From Syntrophomonadaceae bacterium (GTDB lineage: Bacteria > Bacillota > Dethiobacteria > SKNC01), in assembly GCA_003560915.1 (NCBI GenBank), contig PWJM01000163.1, positions 1-51,092 on the forward strand: 51,092 nucleotides of DNA, given 5' to 3'. Below are positions 35,678 through 46,239 of the stretch, piece by piece. Position 1 is the stretch's first letter; every line of letters begins with the position of its first letter. The notes under the pieces are model-generated. The model had not been told where the DNA came from. It saw nothing but the letters and a program-made list of their open reading frames with translations, and searched no databases. The position numbers were made by a program, and so were the translations under genes.

Positions 35678-37348
35678 TTGCGCAGTGAACGGGTTAAGAA
35701 AGGAATTGAGAGAGCTCCTCACCGATCCCTGTTTAAAGCCATGGGATATACCCGGGAGGAGCTGGACCGGCCCCTGGTGGGGGTGGTCAACTCCGCCAAC
35801 GAGATTATCCCCGGGCATATACACCTGGACCAGATTGCTAAGGCGGTAAAGGCCGGCGTGTATATGGCCGGGGGCACCCCTATGGAATTTTCCACCATCG
35901 GAGTTTGCGACGGCATTGCCATGAACCACCAGGGAATGCATTTTTCCCTGGCCAGCCGGGAAATTATTGCGGATTCCGTAGAGATTATGGTCATGGCCCA
36001 TGGGTTTGATGCCCTGGTGTTTATTCCCAACTGTGACAAGATTATTCCCGGTATGCTGATGGCCTGTGCCCGGTTAAATATTCCTTCTATATTTATCAGC
36101 GGTGGGCCCATGATGGCCGGCCGGTATCAGGGAAAAGCTGTGGATCTGAGCAGCGTATTTGAGGCGGTAGGTACGGTGAAGGCGGGAGGCATGTCCCCCC
36201 AGGACCTGGAGGAACTGGAGGAGTGCGCCTGTCCCGGATGCGGTTCCTGCGCCGGGATGTTTACTGCCAATTCCATGAACTGCCTGACCGAGGCCCTGGG
36301 GATGGGCCTGCCGGGGAACGGCACGATTTTGGCGGTGGAGGCTGCCCGAATTCGACTGGCCAAGCATGCGGGCATGAAGGTCATGGAACTTTTGGAAAAA
36401 GAAATTATGCCCCTGGATATCATGAACCGGGAAGGTTTTGAAAATGCCCTGGCTGCGGATATGGCCCTGGGGTGTTCCACTAATACCGTCCTGCATCTGC
36501 CGGCCATCGCTTATGAGGCCGGTTTAGAGATGGACTTAAAGATCATCGATGAAATCAGTTCCCGTACGCCTCAGCTGTGCAAGCTGAGCCCCGGGGGAGC
36601 TCACCATATACAAGACCTTAGAGAGGCCGGAGGAATTCAGGCAGTGCTGAAGGAGCTGGCACAGAACCAACTGATTCATTCCCAGGCACTGACGGTAACC
36701 GGGAAGACCACAGGAGAAAACATAAAAGATGCCCGGGTACTGAACCGGGAGATCATACGCAGCGTCAAAGAGCCCTACAGCCCCAACGGGGGGATCGCTG
36801 TCCTCCGGGGCAACCTGGCCCCGCAGGGAGCGGTGGTCAAGCAGGGGGCGGTGGATTCCGAGATGATGAAGCACCAGGGGAAAGCCAGGGTGTTTGAAAG
36901 CGAAGAGGAGGCTTCGGAGGCCATTCTAGGAAAGAAAATCAATTCCGGTGATGTAATTGTCATCCGTTTTGAGGGCCCCAAAGGAGGCCCGGGAATGCGG
37001 GAGATGCTGAGCCCCACCGCTTCGGTAGCGGGAATGGGCCTGGACAAAAAGGTTTCGCTGATTACCGACGGGAGATTTTCCGGGGCTACCCGAGGGGCTT
37101 CCATCGGGCATGTTTCCCCCGAAGCTATGGAAAAAGGACCTATTGCTGCAGTCCGGGAGGGGGACCTTATTAGGATCAACATACCGGAGCGTTCTTTAGA
37201 AATAGATTTGAGCCCTGAAGAAATAGAAAAACGGTTAAAAGAAGTAAAACTGCCTTCCCCAAAGTTCCAGAAGGGATACCTGAGCCGGTACAGCCGGATG
37301 GTAAGCTCTGCGGACCAGGGGGCAATATTAAAGAGCGAGGTGAAATAA
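35678..37348 (+). CDS. ilvD: Dihydroxy-acid dehydratase IlvD
   Basis: Iron-sulfur enzyme that dehydrates dihydroxy-isovalerate and -methylvalerate to the 2-keto acids. Seen: cluster cysteines in [11 protein letters not shown] and [18 protein letters not shown], metal site [15 protein letters not shown], and SITDGRFSG in the form [13 protein letters not shown] near the end. 556 residues, standard. The start is TTG 35678, about 11 nt after AAGGAG. Oxygen-labile clusters of this type suit an anaerobe. Six bases before ilvB. Confidence 0.97.
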   Translation: MRSERVKKGIERAPHRSLFKAMGYTREELDRPLVGVVNSANEIIPGHIHLDQIAKAVKAGVYMAGGTPMEFSTIGVCDGIAMNHQGMHFSLASREIIADSVEIMVMAHGFDALVFIPNCDKIIPGMLMACARLNIPSIFISGGPMMAGRYQGKAVDLSSVFEAVGTVKAGGMSPQDLEELEECACPGCGSCAGMFTANSMNCLTEALGMGLPGNGTILAVEAARIRLAKHAGMKVMELLEKEIMPLDIMNREGFENALAADMALGCSTNTVLHLPAIAYEAGLEMDLKIIDEISSRTPQLCKLSPGGAHHIQDLREAGGIQAVLKELAQNQLIHSQALTVTGKTTGENIKDARVLNREIIRSVKEPYSPNGGIAVLRGNLAPQGAVVKQGAVDSEMMKHQGKARVFESEEEASEAILGKKINSGDVIVIRFEGPKGGPGMREMLSPTASVAGMGLDKKVSLITDGRFSGATRGASIGHVSPEAMEKGPIAAVREGDLIRINIPERSLEIDLSPEEIEKRLKEVKLPSPKFQKGYLSRYSRMVSSADQGAILKSEVK

Positions 37349-37353
37349 CGGAT

Positions 37354-39033
37354 ATGAAGATGACGGGCGCACAAATGGTTGTAGAAGCCCTGAAACAGGA
37401 AAAAGTAGAGGTCATCTTTGGTTATCCCGGAGGGGCGGTACTGCCCCTGTATGATGCCCTTTATGATGCAGAAATCCGGCATATTATGCCCCGTCACGAG
37501 CAGGGGGGGATTCATGCAGCCGATGGTTACGCCCGGGACACGGGAAAGACCGGCGTCTGTATTGCCACCTCCGGCCCCGGGGCCACAAACCTGGTAACAG
37601 GGATCGCCAATGCCTATATGGATTCTGTGCCCCTGGTTGCCCTGACCGGGCAGGTGCCGCTGCATCTCATCGGCACCGATGCTTTTCAGGAGGCGGACAT
37701 TACCGGGATTACCATGCCCATTACCAAGCATAACTACCTGGTGAAAGATGTTAAAGAGATTCCCCGGATGATTAAGGAGGCTTTTTATATCGCCTCCACC
37801 GGGAGGCCGGGGCCGGTGCTCATTGACTTTCCCCGGGACATCCTGGCCGCCGAAGGGTTTTTCAAATACCCGGAGAGGGTGGAGATGAGAGGATATAAGC
37901 CCACTTACAGCGGCCACGGCGGACAGATTAACCGGGCCATGCGGGTGATCAAAGAGGCCCGCCGTCCGGTGATTTGTGCCGGGGGCGGGGTGTTGATATC
38001 GGGAGCCCAGCAGGAACTGCTGCAGCTGTCGGAAATCGCACAGATTCCGGTGACCAATACCCTGATGGGATTGGGCAGTTTTCCCCGAAGCCATCCTTTA
38101 TCTTTAGGGATGCTGGGGATGCACGGAACGGTTTATGCCAACTATGCTGTCACCCAGTCGGACTTATTTATTGGGGTGGGGATGCGCTTTGATGACCGGG
38201 TAACGGGCAAGCTGGAACAGTTTGTGCCCGGGGCGAAAGTGATACACATTGATATAGACCCGGCGGAAATTGGCAAAAATATCCCTGTTAATGTCCCCAT
38301 TGTGGGGGATATCAAGCGGGTGCTGACCCAAATGATTAAAAAAGCCCAGAAATGCGACTCCGGGGAATGGATTTCCCGGATTGATCAATGGAAACAGGAA
38401 TTTCCCCTGTGTTATGACTGTGCAGAGAAGGAACTGAAGCCCCAGTATGTCATAGAACAAATCAGTAAAATTACCGGTGGAAATGCCATTATCGCCACCG
38501 ACGTAGGGCAGCACCAGATGTGGACAGCCCAGTACTTTTCCTTTGAAAAACCCCGGACCATCATTTCTTCCGGGGGACTGGGGACCATGGGCTATGGCCT
38601 GCCCGCTGCCATCGGAGCCCAAATCGGCTGCCCCGATGAAACCGTGTTCCTGATTGCCGGGGACGGCAGCATACAGATGAATTCCCAGGAATTAGCCACG
38701 GCGGTGTTTAATAAACTTCCTATCAAGGTGGCCATTATCAACAACCGCTACCTGGGAATGGTGCGTCAGTGGCAGGAGCTGTTTTATGAGCGCCGCTACT
38801 CCTCCACCTCTCTGGAATTTGGCCCGGACTTTGTGAAGCTGGCAGAGGCCTACGGCGCGGTGGGGATTCGTATTACCACGGCGGAGGAAGTGGTGCCGGC
38901 TCTGGAAAGAGCCATGGAAATTAAAGATAAACCTGTAATCATGGACTTCCTGGTGGTCTCCGAGGAGAATGTATACCCCATGGTCCCGCCGGCCAGCCCC
39001 ATTGACCAGATTTTAAGAGGAGGGGGTAAATAA
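37354..39033 (+). CDS. ilvB: Acetolactate synthase large subunit IlvB
   Basis: Thiamine diphosphate enzyme that makes 2-acetolactate or 2-aceto-2-hydroxybutyrate from pyruvate. Seen: FGYPGGAVLPLYDAL, the catalytic glutamate in RHEQGGIHAADGYAR, ATSGPGATNLVTGIA, and the ThDP motif GDGSIQMNSQEL...INN. 559 residues. Ends exactly where ilvN begins (shared base), so the subunits are coupled. The presence of ilvN marks it as the biosynthetic, not the catabolic, type. Confidence 0.97.
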   Translation: MKMTGAQMVVEALKQEKVEVIFGYPGGAVLPLYDALYDAEIRHIMPRHEQGGIHAADGYARDTGKTGVCIATSGPGATNLVTGIANAYMDSVPLVALTGQVPLHLIGTDAFQEADITGITMPITKHNYLVKDVKEIPRMIKEAFYIASTGRPGPVLIDFPRDILAAEGFFKYPERVEMRGYKPTYSGHGGQINRAMRVIKEARRPVICAGGGVLISGAQQELLQLSEIAQIPVTNTLMGLGSFPRSHPLSLGMLGMHGTVYANYAVTQSDLFIGVGMRFDDRVTGKLEQFVPGAKVIHIDIDPAEIGKNIPVNVPIVGDIKRVLTQMIKKAQKCDSGEWISRIDQWKQEFPLCYDCAEKELKPQYVIEQISKITGGNAIIATDVGQHQMWTAQYFSFEKPRTIISSGGLGTMGYGLPAAIGAQIGCPDETVFLIAGDGSIQMNSQELATAVFNKLPIKVAIINNRYLGMVRQWQELFYERRYSSTSLEFGPDFVKLAEAYGAVGIRITTAEEVVPALERAMEIKDKPVIMDFLVVSEENVYPMVPPASPIDQILRGGGK

Positions 39034-39548
39034 TGAAACACGTTCTGGCAGTTATCGTGGAAAATAAGCCCGGTGTCCTGACCCGGGTTGCCGGCCTCTT
39101 CAGTCGCAGGGGCTTTAACATTGACAGCATCGCCGTTGGAGAGACGGAGGTTCCGGAACTGTCCCGCATGACCATTTTAGTGGAGGGGGACGAAAACACC
39201 ATCGAGCAGGTGATCAAGCAGTTAAACAAGCTGGTGGACGTGGTAAAAATCAGCAACCTGACCAATGAATCTACGGTGAACCGCGAACTGGCCCTGATTA
39301 AGGTGAAGGCGGAGCCCCATATGCGGGCGGAGCTTACCCAGCTGGCAGAGACCTTCCGGGCCAAGATTGTAGACGTTTCCCTGGATTCACTTATAGTGGA
39401 GGTTACCGGGGACGTGGAAAAACTAAAGGCTTTTGAACTCCTTCTCAGGCATTTTGGGATCCAGGAACTGGCCCGCACAGGAAAGATTTCGCTGATGAGG
39501 GGAGTAAAATACATTAAAATGAATGGAGAGGGTAGAAAAAATGGTTAA
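39033..39548 (+). CDS. ilvN: Acetolactate synthase small subunit IlvN
   Basis: Regulatory subunit that activates IlvB and gives valine feedback. Seen: ACT domain at the N-terminus with [20 protein letters not shown], then the C-terminal ALS_ss domain (about 85-160, [17 protein letters not shown]). 171 residues. Overlaps ilvB by one base and ilvC by eight. Confidence 0.95.
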   Translation: MKHVLAVIVENKPGVLTRVAGLFSRRGFNIDSIAVGETEVPELSRMTILVEGDENTIEQVIKQLNKLVDVVKISNLTNESTVNRELALIKVKAEPHMRAELTQLAETFRAKIVDVSLDSLIVEVTGDVEKLKAFELLLRHFGIQELARTGKISLMRGVKYIKMNGEGRKNG

Positions 39549-40539
39549 AATGTATTATGATGAAAATGCTGACCTGGACATGTTAAATGGCAAAAAAGTA
39601 GTCATTATAGGCTACGGCAGCCAGGGTCATGCCCAGGCTCAGAACCTCAGGGATTCCGGGGTAGATGTGGTGGTTTGTGAACTCCCCAATACTCCTGCCT
39701 GGGAGAAGGCGGAGGCGGATGGATTTACCGTCCTGCCAGCGGCGGAAGGTGCCCGGCAGGGGGATATCATACAGATTTTAATTAATGACGAAATTCAGCG
39801 AAGAGTATTCCTGGAAAGTATTGCTCCCAACCTGGAGGAGGGAAATGCCCTGGTATTTTCCCACGGTTTCAATATTCACTTCGGCCAGGTTGTGCCCCCC
39901 CCAACGGTGGACGTCTTCATGGTAGCCCCTAAAAGCCCGGGCCACCTGGTAAGAAGAATGTATAAAGAAGGGGGCGGCGTGCCGGGCCTATTGGCGGTGT
40001 ACCAGGATTATACCGGGAAAGCCCGGGACCTGGGATTGGCTTATGCCAAGGGGATTGGCTGCACCCGGGCGGGCGTTATTGAGACCACCTTTTCGGAAGA
40101 GACGGAGACGGACCTTTTTGGGGAACAGGCGGTGCTGTGCGGTGGAGTTTCGGAGTTGATCCGGGCCGGGTTTGATACCCTGGTAGAAGGCGGTTACCAG
40201 CCGGAAATTGCCTACTTTGAGTGCCTGCACGAACTGAAGCTGATTGTGGACCTGATTTATGAAGGGGGAATTTCCTGGATGAGGTATTCCATCAGCGATA
40301 CTGCTCAGTACGGAGACCTGGTCAGCGGCCCCCGGATTATTACGGAGGAAACCCGCCGGGAAATGAAAAAGATACTGGAAGAAGTGCAGAGCGGGGAGTT
40401 TGCTAAGAACTGGATCCTGGAAAACCAGGCCAACCGTCCAGTATTTAATGCCCGTTCTAAAAAGGATGAGGCCCATTCCATTGAAGAGGTGGGCAAGAAA
40501 CTGAGAGGCATTATGAGCTGGATTAAAAAGCAGCAGTAA
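39541..40539 (+). CDS. ilvC: Ketol-acid reductoisomerase IlvC (class I), probable NADH-type loop
   Basis: Magnesium enzyme that isomerises and reduces acetolactate. Seen: Rossmann [29 protein letters not shown], and the metal ligands in [17 protein letters not shown]. The cofactor loop after strand 2 reads [24 protein letters not shown] enzymes usually have GLRKGSxSW here; the Arg and Ser that hold the 2'-phosphate are replaced and a Glu is added, which suggests NADH use. The start is ATG 39541 (MVKMYYDE), with GAGAGGG upstream. 332 residues. Confidence 0.95.
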   Translation: MVKMYYDENADLDMLNGKKVVIIGYGSQGHAQAQNLRDSGVDVVVCELPNTPAWEKAEADGFTVLPAAEGARQGDIIQILINDEIQRRVFLESIAPNLEEGNALVFSHGFNIHFGQVVPPPTVDVFMVAPKSPGHLVRRMYKEGGGVPGLLAVYQDYTGKARDLGLAYAKGIGCTRAGVIETTFSEETETDLFGEQAVLCGGVSELIRAGFDTLVEGGYQPEIAYFECLHELKLIVDLIYEGGISWMRYSISDTAQYGDLVSGPRIITEETRREMKKILEEVQSGEFAKNWILENQANRPVFNARSKKDEAHSIEEVGKKLRGIMSWIKKQQ

Positions 40540-40551
40540 GGGGGAACTTGG

Positions 40552-42090
40552 ATGCCCAGGGTGATCCAAATATTTGATACCACCCTGCGGGATGGAGAAC
40601 AATCCCCGGGGGTGAACCTGTGTCCGGAGGAAAAGGTGGAAATTGCCCGCTACCTGGAAAAACTAAAGGTGGACGTAATTGAAGCCGGTTTTCCCATTAC
40701 CTCACCCGGTGACCTGCAGGCTATCAAAATGGTAGTCCAGAACATTAAAATTCCGGTAATTGCAGCACTGGCCAGGGCACGGCAGGGGGATATTGATACC
40801 GCCCGGGAGGCTCTGGAGGGGTGTAAGAACCCCAGGATTCATACGTTTATTGCTACTTCTGATATTCATCTAAAATATAAATTATGTAAGACCAGGGATG
40901 AGGTCCTGGAAATGGCGGAGGCTGCGGTGAAGTACGCCAGGAAATTTGTGGATGACGTGCAGTTTTCCGCGGAGGACGCCAGCCGTTCTGACCTGGATTT
41001 TCTGTGCCGGGTTATTGAGCGGGCTATCCAGGCAGGGGCTGCGGTAATCAATGTGCCCGATACCGTGGGGTACCAGATCCCGTCCCAGTTTGGGGAACTG
41101 ATTCGAAAAATAAAGGAAAAGGTCCCTGCCACAGACAAGGTTACCTTAAGTGTCCACTGCCATAACGACCTGGGGCTGGCTCTGGCCAATTCCCTGGCAG
41201 CGGTGGAAAACGGGGCGGACCAGGTGGAATGTACTGTAAACGGCATTGGGGAACGGGCTGGAAATACCGCCATGGAAGAGCTGGTCATGGCCATGGCCAC
41301 CCGTCCCGACTATTATGGGAATTTTACTACCAACATCGAACAAAACCAGATTTATCGTGCCAGCCGTTTGGTCAGCAAACTGACGGGCATGGTGGTACAG
41401 CCCAACAAGGCCATTGTAGGCCGCAATGCCTTTGCCCATGAATCCGGCATTCATCAGGATGGAGTTTTAAAGGAGAAATCCACTTATGAAATTATGAAGC
41501 CTGAATCTATTGGACTGATGAATCGAGCCATTGTGCTGGGCAAGCATTCCGGAAGGCATGCCTTCCGGACGAAGCTTAAGGAAATGGGGTTTGACCCTCC
41601 GGAGGAGCAGCTGGAAAAGCTCTTTCTGCGGGTAAAGGAACTATTGGATAAAAAAAGTATTGTTTCGGAGCAGGAGATGGAAGTGATCATCGAAGAAGAG
41701 CTGTATCGGGTTCCGGAATATTTTAAGCTGTGTTATTTTCAAATTTTTACCGGAAATAAATTTCGCCCCACCGCTACGGTAGGAATAGAGCGGCAGGGGG
41801 AATTATTGGAGGAAGCGGCCTGCGGCGAAGGGCCTGTGGATGCCATATATCGGACCATAGACAGGATTACCGGCCTGAATTTCCGGCTTCTGGATTACTC
41901 CATTAAAGCAGTCACCGGGGGGAAAGATGCCCTGGGAGAGGTAAACATACGACTGACCGATAAAGGGGCAATCATCAGCGGCAGAGGGGTCAGCACTGAT
42001 ATCCTGGAGGCCAGCGCCAAGGCTTATATAAATGCTGTAAATAAGATTGTAAAGAAAAGAGGTGGGCATTATGGGGATGACTGCAGCTGA
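40552..42090 (+). CDS. leuA: 2-isopropylmalate synthase LeuA
   Basis: Condenses acetyl-CoA with 2-ketoisovalerate in the first committed step to leucine. Seen: [15 protein letters not shown] near the start, the zinc site [24 protein letters not shown], and [14 protein letters not shown]-terminal allosteric domain (about 390-505) probably senses leucine. 512 residues. Citramalate synthase and homocitrate synthase are related, but position and full length favour LeuA. Overlaps leuC by 20 bases. Confidence 0.95.
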   Translation: MPRVIQIFDTTLRDGEQSPGVNLCPEEKVEIARYLEKLKVDVIEAGFPITSPGDLQAIKMVVQNIKIPVIAALARARQGDIDTAREALEGCKNPRIHTFIATSDIHLKYKLCKTRDEVLEMAEAAVKYARKFVDDVQFSAEDASRSDLDFLCRVIERAIQAGAAVINVPDTVGYQIPSQFGELIRKIKEKVPATDKVTLSVHCHNDLGLALANSLAAVENGADQVECTVNGIGERAGNTAMEELVMAMATRPDYYGNFTTNIEQNQIYRASRLVSKLTGMVVQPNKAIVGRNAFAHESGIHQDGVLKEKSTYEIMKPESIGLMNRAIVLGKHSGRHAFRTKLKEMGFDPPEEQLEKLFLRVKELLDKKSIVSEQEMEVIIEEELYRVPEYFKLCYFQIFTGNKFRPTATVGIERQGELLEEAACGEGPVDAIYRTIDRITGLNFRLLDYSIKAVTGGKDALGEVNIRLTDKGAIISGRGVSTDILEASAKAYINAVNKIVKKRGGHYGDDCS

Positions 42091-43333
42091 AAAGATTATT
42101 GCGGCCCATGCGGGAAAGGAAACAGTAAAACCCGGTGAGCTGGTAAAAGCGAAAGTGGACCTGATCTTAGGAAATGATATTACTGCACCGGTAGCCATTC
42201 GAGAATTTAAGAAAATTGGGCTGAATAAGGTTTTTGACCCGGAAAGGATTGTGCTGGTGCCGGATCACTTTACTCCCAACAAGGACATTGCCTCGGCGGA
42301 GCAGGCTAAAATCATGAAGGAGTTCGCCCGGGAACAGGGAATTACCCATTACTATGAAGTGGGTAGAATGGGCATTGAACATGCCCTTCTTCCGGAACTG
42401 GGATTGACCCTTCCGGGGGAAATTATCATTGGCGCCGATTCCCATACCTGCACGTACGGTGCGTTGGGGGCTCTGGCTACAGGGATCGGAAGCACGGACA
42501 TGGCGGCCGCCATGGCCCTGGGGGAAACCTGGTTTAAAGTTCCCTCCACTATAAAGTTTGTGTACCAGGGAGAATTAAACCCCTGGGTCAGCGGGAAGGA
42601 TTTAATCCTTTACACCATCGGACAGATTGGGGTAGACGGAGCTTTGTACCAGAGCATGGAATTTACCGGGCCGGTGATTCGGGCTTTGAGTATGGACAGC
42701 CGTCTGGCCATGTGCAATATGGCCATTGAAGCCGGGGCCAAAGCCGGGATTATTGAACCTGACGAGATTACCTATGCCTACCTGGAGGGCCGGGCTCAAA
42801 GGGAATACCGGGGCCTCTTCAGTGACGGCGATGCTATTTACGCCCAGGAAATTGAATTTAACGTGAGTGAAATCGAACCCCAGGTAGCTTTTCCCCATCT
42901 GCCGGAGAACACCCGGGGAATCAGTGAAGTAGGAGAAGTTCCCCTGGATCAGGTGGTCATCGGTTCCTGTACCAACGGCCGGCTGGAGGACCTGAGAATA
43001 GCGGCGGAATTGTTAAAGGGCAAAAAAGTGCATCCCCACATAAGGCTGATCGTTATCCCCGGCACACAGAAAATTTATCAACAGGCCATGAAAGAAGGCC
43101 TTTTGGATATCTTTATTGAAGCGGAAGCGGCGGTGAGCACTCCCACCTGCGGCCCCTGTCTGGGCGGCCATATGGGGGTTTTAGCCAAGGGGGAAAGGGC
43201 CCTGGCCACCACCAACCGTAATTTTGTGGGCCGTATGGGCCATCCGGAAAGTGAAGTGTACCTGTGCAATCCGGCTGTAGCTGCGGCCTCAGCGGTCACG
43301 GGGAAAATCAGCGCCCCTGAGGAGGTGTTGTAA
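42071..43333 (+). CDS. leuC: 3-isopropylmalate dehydratase large subunit LeuC
   Basis: Aconitase-family subunit carrying the 4Fe-4S cluster. Seen: [23 protein letters not shown], cluster cysteines in [12 protein letters not shown] and [11 protein letters not shown], and the terminal [12 protein letters not shown]. At 420 residues it is the shorter bacterial/archaeal type, related to homoaconitase large subunits. The start is ATG 42071, with AGAGGTGG upstream, within the end of leuA. leuD follows after 3 bases. Confidence 0.94.
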   Translation: MGMTAAEKIIAAHAGKETVKPGELVKAKVDLILGNDITAPVAIREFKKIGLNKVFDPERIVLVPDHFTPNKDIASAEQAKIMKEFAREQGITHYYEVGRMGIEHALLPELGLTLPGEIIIGADSHTCTYGALGALATGIGSTDMAAAMALGETWFKVPSTIKFVYQGELNPWVSGKDLILYTIGQIGVDGALYQSMEFTGPVIRALSMDSRLAMCNMAIEAGAKAGIIEPDEITYAYLEGRAQREYRGLFSDGDAIYAQEIEFNVSEIEPQVAFPHLPENTRGISEVGEVPLDQVVIGSCTNGRLEDLRIAAELLKGKKVHPHIRLIVIPGTQKIYQQAMKEGLLDIFIEAEAAVSTPTCGPCLGGHMGVLAKGERALATTNRNFVGRMGHPESEVYLCNPAVAAASAVTGKISAPEEVL

Positions 43334-43336
43334 TAA

Positions 43337-43840
43337 ATGACCATATTAAATGGAAAGGCCTGGAAATTCGGAGATGATGTGGATACCGATGTGATTATTC
43401 CTGCAAGGCATTTGAGCACTTCAGACCCTGATGAACTGGCAAAACATTGTATGGAGGATGCCGACCCCCAATTTTTTAACAAGATCAGCAAAGGAGATAT
43501 TATGGTAGCCCGGAAAAATTTTGGCTGCGGAAGTTCCCGGGAACATGCTCCTTTAGCAATAAAGTATGCGGGAATTTCCTGTGTTATTGCGGATTCCTTC
43601 GCCAGAATTTTTTATAGAAATTCCATCAACATCGGCCTGCCTATCCTGGAGAGCCCTGAGGCTGCGGAAAGCATCTCTGAGGGAGACCTGATTACAGTGG
43701 ATCTGGAAAAAGGCCTCATAAAAAATGAAACAAAAGGGGAAAAATACTATTCAGCCCCATTCCCGGAATTTATGCAGGAAATTATCTCTGCCGGAGGGCT
43801 GATTAACTATGTGAAAGACCGTCTTTCAGAAAAACCGTAA
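43337..43840 (+). CDS. leuD: 3-isopropylmalate dehydratase small subunit LeuD
   Basis: Swivelling domain that completes the LeuC active site. Seen: [15 protein letters not shown], and [16 protein letters not shown], the family signature. 167 residues, the short type that pairs with the LeuC form found here. Last recognisable leu gene; leuB, needed for the next step, does not follow. Confidence 0.95.
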   Translation: MTILNGKAWKFGDDVDTDVIIPARHLSTSDPDELAKHCMEDADPQFFNKISKGDIMVARKNFGCGSSREHAPLAIKYAGISCVIADSFARIFYRNSINIGLPILESPEAAESISEGDLITVDLEKGLIKNETKGEKYYSAPFPEFMQEIISAGGLINYVKDRLSEKP

Positions 43841-43857
43841 AGGAGGTTAGCGCATAA

Positions 43858-43980
43858 ATGGCTTTTTGGACCTGCACTCAATGCGGTTATGAAAGGGAAG
43901 CCCGTTGTAAACCTAAAAAGTGCCCCAAATGTGAAGAGAAAACGGAATTTGAAAAGAAGCAGGATAAAGAAAAAACGTAA
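43858..43980 (+). CDS. Small RCKP-type rubredoxin-like zinc ribbon protein
   Basis: Too short for the ORF track. 40 residues, MAFWTCTQCGYEREARC, then KPKKCPKCEEK and a lysine/glutamate tail. CxxC...CxxC knuckles bind zinc or iron. The RCKPKKCPKC motif is that of small rubredoxin-like proteins known from anaerobic Firmicutes and others. Perfect AGGAGG ribosome binding site. Lies between leuD (17 bases) and the EF-G gene (39 bases). Function unknown; redox or RNA/protein binding are possible. Confidence 0.82.
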   Translation: MAFWTCTQCGYEREARCKPKKCPKCEEKTEFEKKQDKEKT

Positions 43981-44019
43981 GGTGAGTGCACTGCTGATAG
44001 TAACTAAAGGAGGAATTTT

Positions 44020-46095
44020 ATGAAAACGTATCAAACCAAGGATATCAGAAACGTGGCGCTTATATCCCATGGGGGAGCCGGAAAGACCTCCCTTACCGAA
44101 GCTCTGCTGTTTACTTCCGGAGCGGTAAATCGCCTGGGCCGGGTGGACAATGGAACCACCACCAGCGATTTTGATTCCGACGAGATTAAGCGTCAAATGA
44201 GCCTGAGCACCACCCTGGCTCCTGTGGAGTGGAATAATTTGAAGATTAACCTGTTGGATACCCCCGGTTACTTTGACTTTGTAGGAGAAGTGCAGGCCGC
44301 ACTCCGGGTCGCGGACTCCTGTATGGTGGTGGTTTGTGCCGCCTCTGGAGTAGAGGTGGGCACGGAAAAGGTGTGGGGGTTGGCGGATGATTATAAGCTG
44401 CCCCGCCTGGTGGTAATCAATAAGATGGACCGGGAAAACGCCAACTTTAACCAGACTCTGGAACAGCTGAGGGAGTTTTTTGGCCTGGGGGTCATTCCCG
44501 TTCAGGCACCCATCGGACAGGAGAGCTCCTTTAAAGGGGTGGTGGACCTGATGGATATGAAATCCCTTATTTTCAGTGAAGACGGAAAGAAGGTAACCGT
44601 GGAAGAAATCTCTGAAGACCTGATGGATCAGGTGGAGAGCTACCGTGAAATGATGATGGAGTCGGTGGCGGAAGCGGATGATGAACTTTTATTAAAATAC
44701 CTGGACGGTGAGCCCTTGTCAGAGGAGGAAATCAAGGCCGGATTGAAAAAAGGCGTAATGGAAGGCAAGGTGATCCCGGTAGTATGCGGTTCTTTTACCG
44801 GTAACATGGGCAGCCAACCCCTGCTGGACTTAATCAACAGCTGTCTTCCTTCCCCTGAAGAAGTGGGTGAGGTGAAAGGATTTGTCCCCGGGAAGGAGGA
44901 GGAGGAAATCAGCCGGAAAGTCAGTGTTGAGGAACCCCTTTCTGCCCTGGTTTACAAAACTCTGGCTGACCCTTATGTGGGGAGAATTAACTTTTTCAAG
45001 GTGTATTCCGGAAAGATGCAGTCCGATTCCCAAGTTTACAATTCCAACAAGGATAAAATGGAACGTTTCGGACAGGTATTCCTGATGAGGGGAAAAAACC
45101 AGATCAATATTAGTGAAGCCGCAGCCGGAGACATCGCCGCAGTGGCGAAACTGTCGGAAACCACTACGGGGGATACCCTGTGTGATAAAGCCAACCCCAT
45201 TGTTTTCAGTCCCATCACCTTCCCCCGGCCGGTCATTTCCTATGCGGTGAAAGCCAAAGCCAAGGGGGAAGAGGAGAAGGTTTTTGCAGGCCTGACCCGG
45301 TTTTTAGATGAGGACCCCACCTTGGAAGTGGAAAAAAAGACAGATACCAAGCAGACCCTGCTTTGGGGGATCGGTGAGCTGCAGTTGGATATTGTCAGCA
45401 ACCGGCTTTCGAAAAAGTTTGGTGTGGAGGTGGACCTGTCTACCCCTAAGATTCCTTATAAAGAGACCATCCGAACATCAGTCAAAGTAGAAGGAAAACA
45501 CAAGAAGCAGTCCGGAGGCCGGGGACAGTTCGGGCATGTCTGGGTAGAGGTGGAGCCATCGGAGGAGGAGTTCGAGTTTGTTGATAAAATCTTTGGAGGT
45601 TCTGTCCCCAGGCAGTATATTCCGGCGGTAGAAAAAGGGGTTAAGGAAGCCATGGAGGAAGGAATCCTGGCTAAAAACCCGGTGGTCAACGTAAGGACCA
45701 CCCTTTACGACGGTTCATTCCATACCGTGGACTCTTCGGAGATGGCTTTTAAGATTGCCGCTTCCATGGCGTTTAAAAAGGCCATGGAAAAAGCAAACCC
45801 GGTTCTTTTAGAGCCTATCATGGAAGTGGAAATCACGGTCCCCGATGCCTTTATGGGAGATATCATGGGGGATTTAAATTCCAAGCGGGGAAGAATTTTA
45901 GGCACAGAACCCCTGGAGGGGAAACAGCTGATTCGTGCCCAGGTCCCCCTGGCGGAGATGTTCCGCTATTCCATCGACTTGAGATCGATGACCCAGGGCC
46001 GAGGGTCCTTTACCATGGAATTTAATCGATACGAAGAGGTGCCGGATCATATCGCTCAAAAAGTCATTGAGGCTTCCCAGGAGGAAGAGGAATAA
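44020..46095 (+). CDS. Elongation factor G paralogue (EF-G-like GTPase)
   Basis: Translational GTPase of the EF-G family. Seen: G1 SHGGAGKTSLTEALL, where standard EF-G has AHIDAGKTT, then DTPGYFDFVGEV, NKMDREN, and domains II-V ending in QGRGSFTMEFNRYEEVP. 691 residues, full length. The altered G1 and the absence of rpsL, rpsG or tuf neighbours mark it as the second EF-G type (FusA2-like), not the main translocase. Its role may be ribosome recycling or slow translocation under stress. A terminator follows. Confidence 0.88.
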   Translation: MKTYQTKDIRNVALISHGGAGKTSLTEALLFTSGAVNRLGRVDNGTTTSDFDSDEIKRQMSLSTTLAPVEWNNLKINLLDTPGYFDFVGEVQAALRVADSCMVVVCAASGVEVGTEKVWGLADDYKLPRLVVINKMDRENANFNQTLEQLREFFGLGVIPVQAPIGQESSFKGVVDLMDMKSLIFSEDGKKVTVEEISEDLMDQVESYREMMMESVAEADDELLLKYLDGEPLSEEEIKAGLKKGVMEGKVIPVVCGSFTGNMGSQPLLDLINSCLPSPEEVGEVKGFVPGKEEEEISRKVSVEEPLSALVYKTLADPYVGRINFFKVYSGKMQSDSQVYNSNKDKMERFGQVFLMRGKNQINISEAAAGDIAAVAKLSETTTGDTLCDKANPIVFSPITFPRPVISYAVKAKAKGEEEKVFAGLTRFLDEDPTLEVEKKTDTKQTLLWGIGELQLDIVSNRLSKKFGVEVDLSTPKIPYKETIRTSVKVEGKHKKQSGGRGQFGHVWVEVEPSEEEFEFVDKIFGGSVPRQYIPAVEKGVKEAMEEGILAKNPVVNVRTTLYDGSFHTVDSSEMAFKIAASMAFKKAMEKANPVLLEPIMEVEITVPDAFMGDIMGDLNSKRGRILGTEPLEGKQLIRAQVPLAEMFRYSIDLRSMTQGRGSFTMEFNRYEEVPDHIAQKVIEASQEEEE

Positions 46096-46108
46096 AGAAA
46101 CAGGAATG

Positions 46109-46158
46109 CCCGCCGGTCAGGCTGATAAATTTTATGGCCTGAAGGGCGGGGATTTTTT
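46109..46158 (+). terminator. Terminator after the EF-G gene
   Basis: CCCGCC...TCAGGC pairs with GCCTGA...GGCGGG, followed by GATTTTTT. Ends the long ilv-leu to EF-G gene run. Confidence 0.85.
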
Positions 46159-46239
46159 AGCCCGTAAAAAGGATTTGTTTCAGCATATGTTTGCATTCAT
46201 AACATAAATTTAAATGATGAAAATTTTGGGGGTGAGCAT

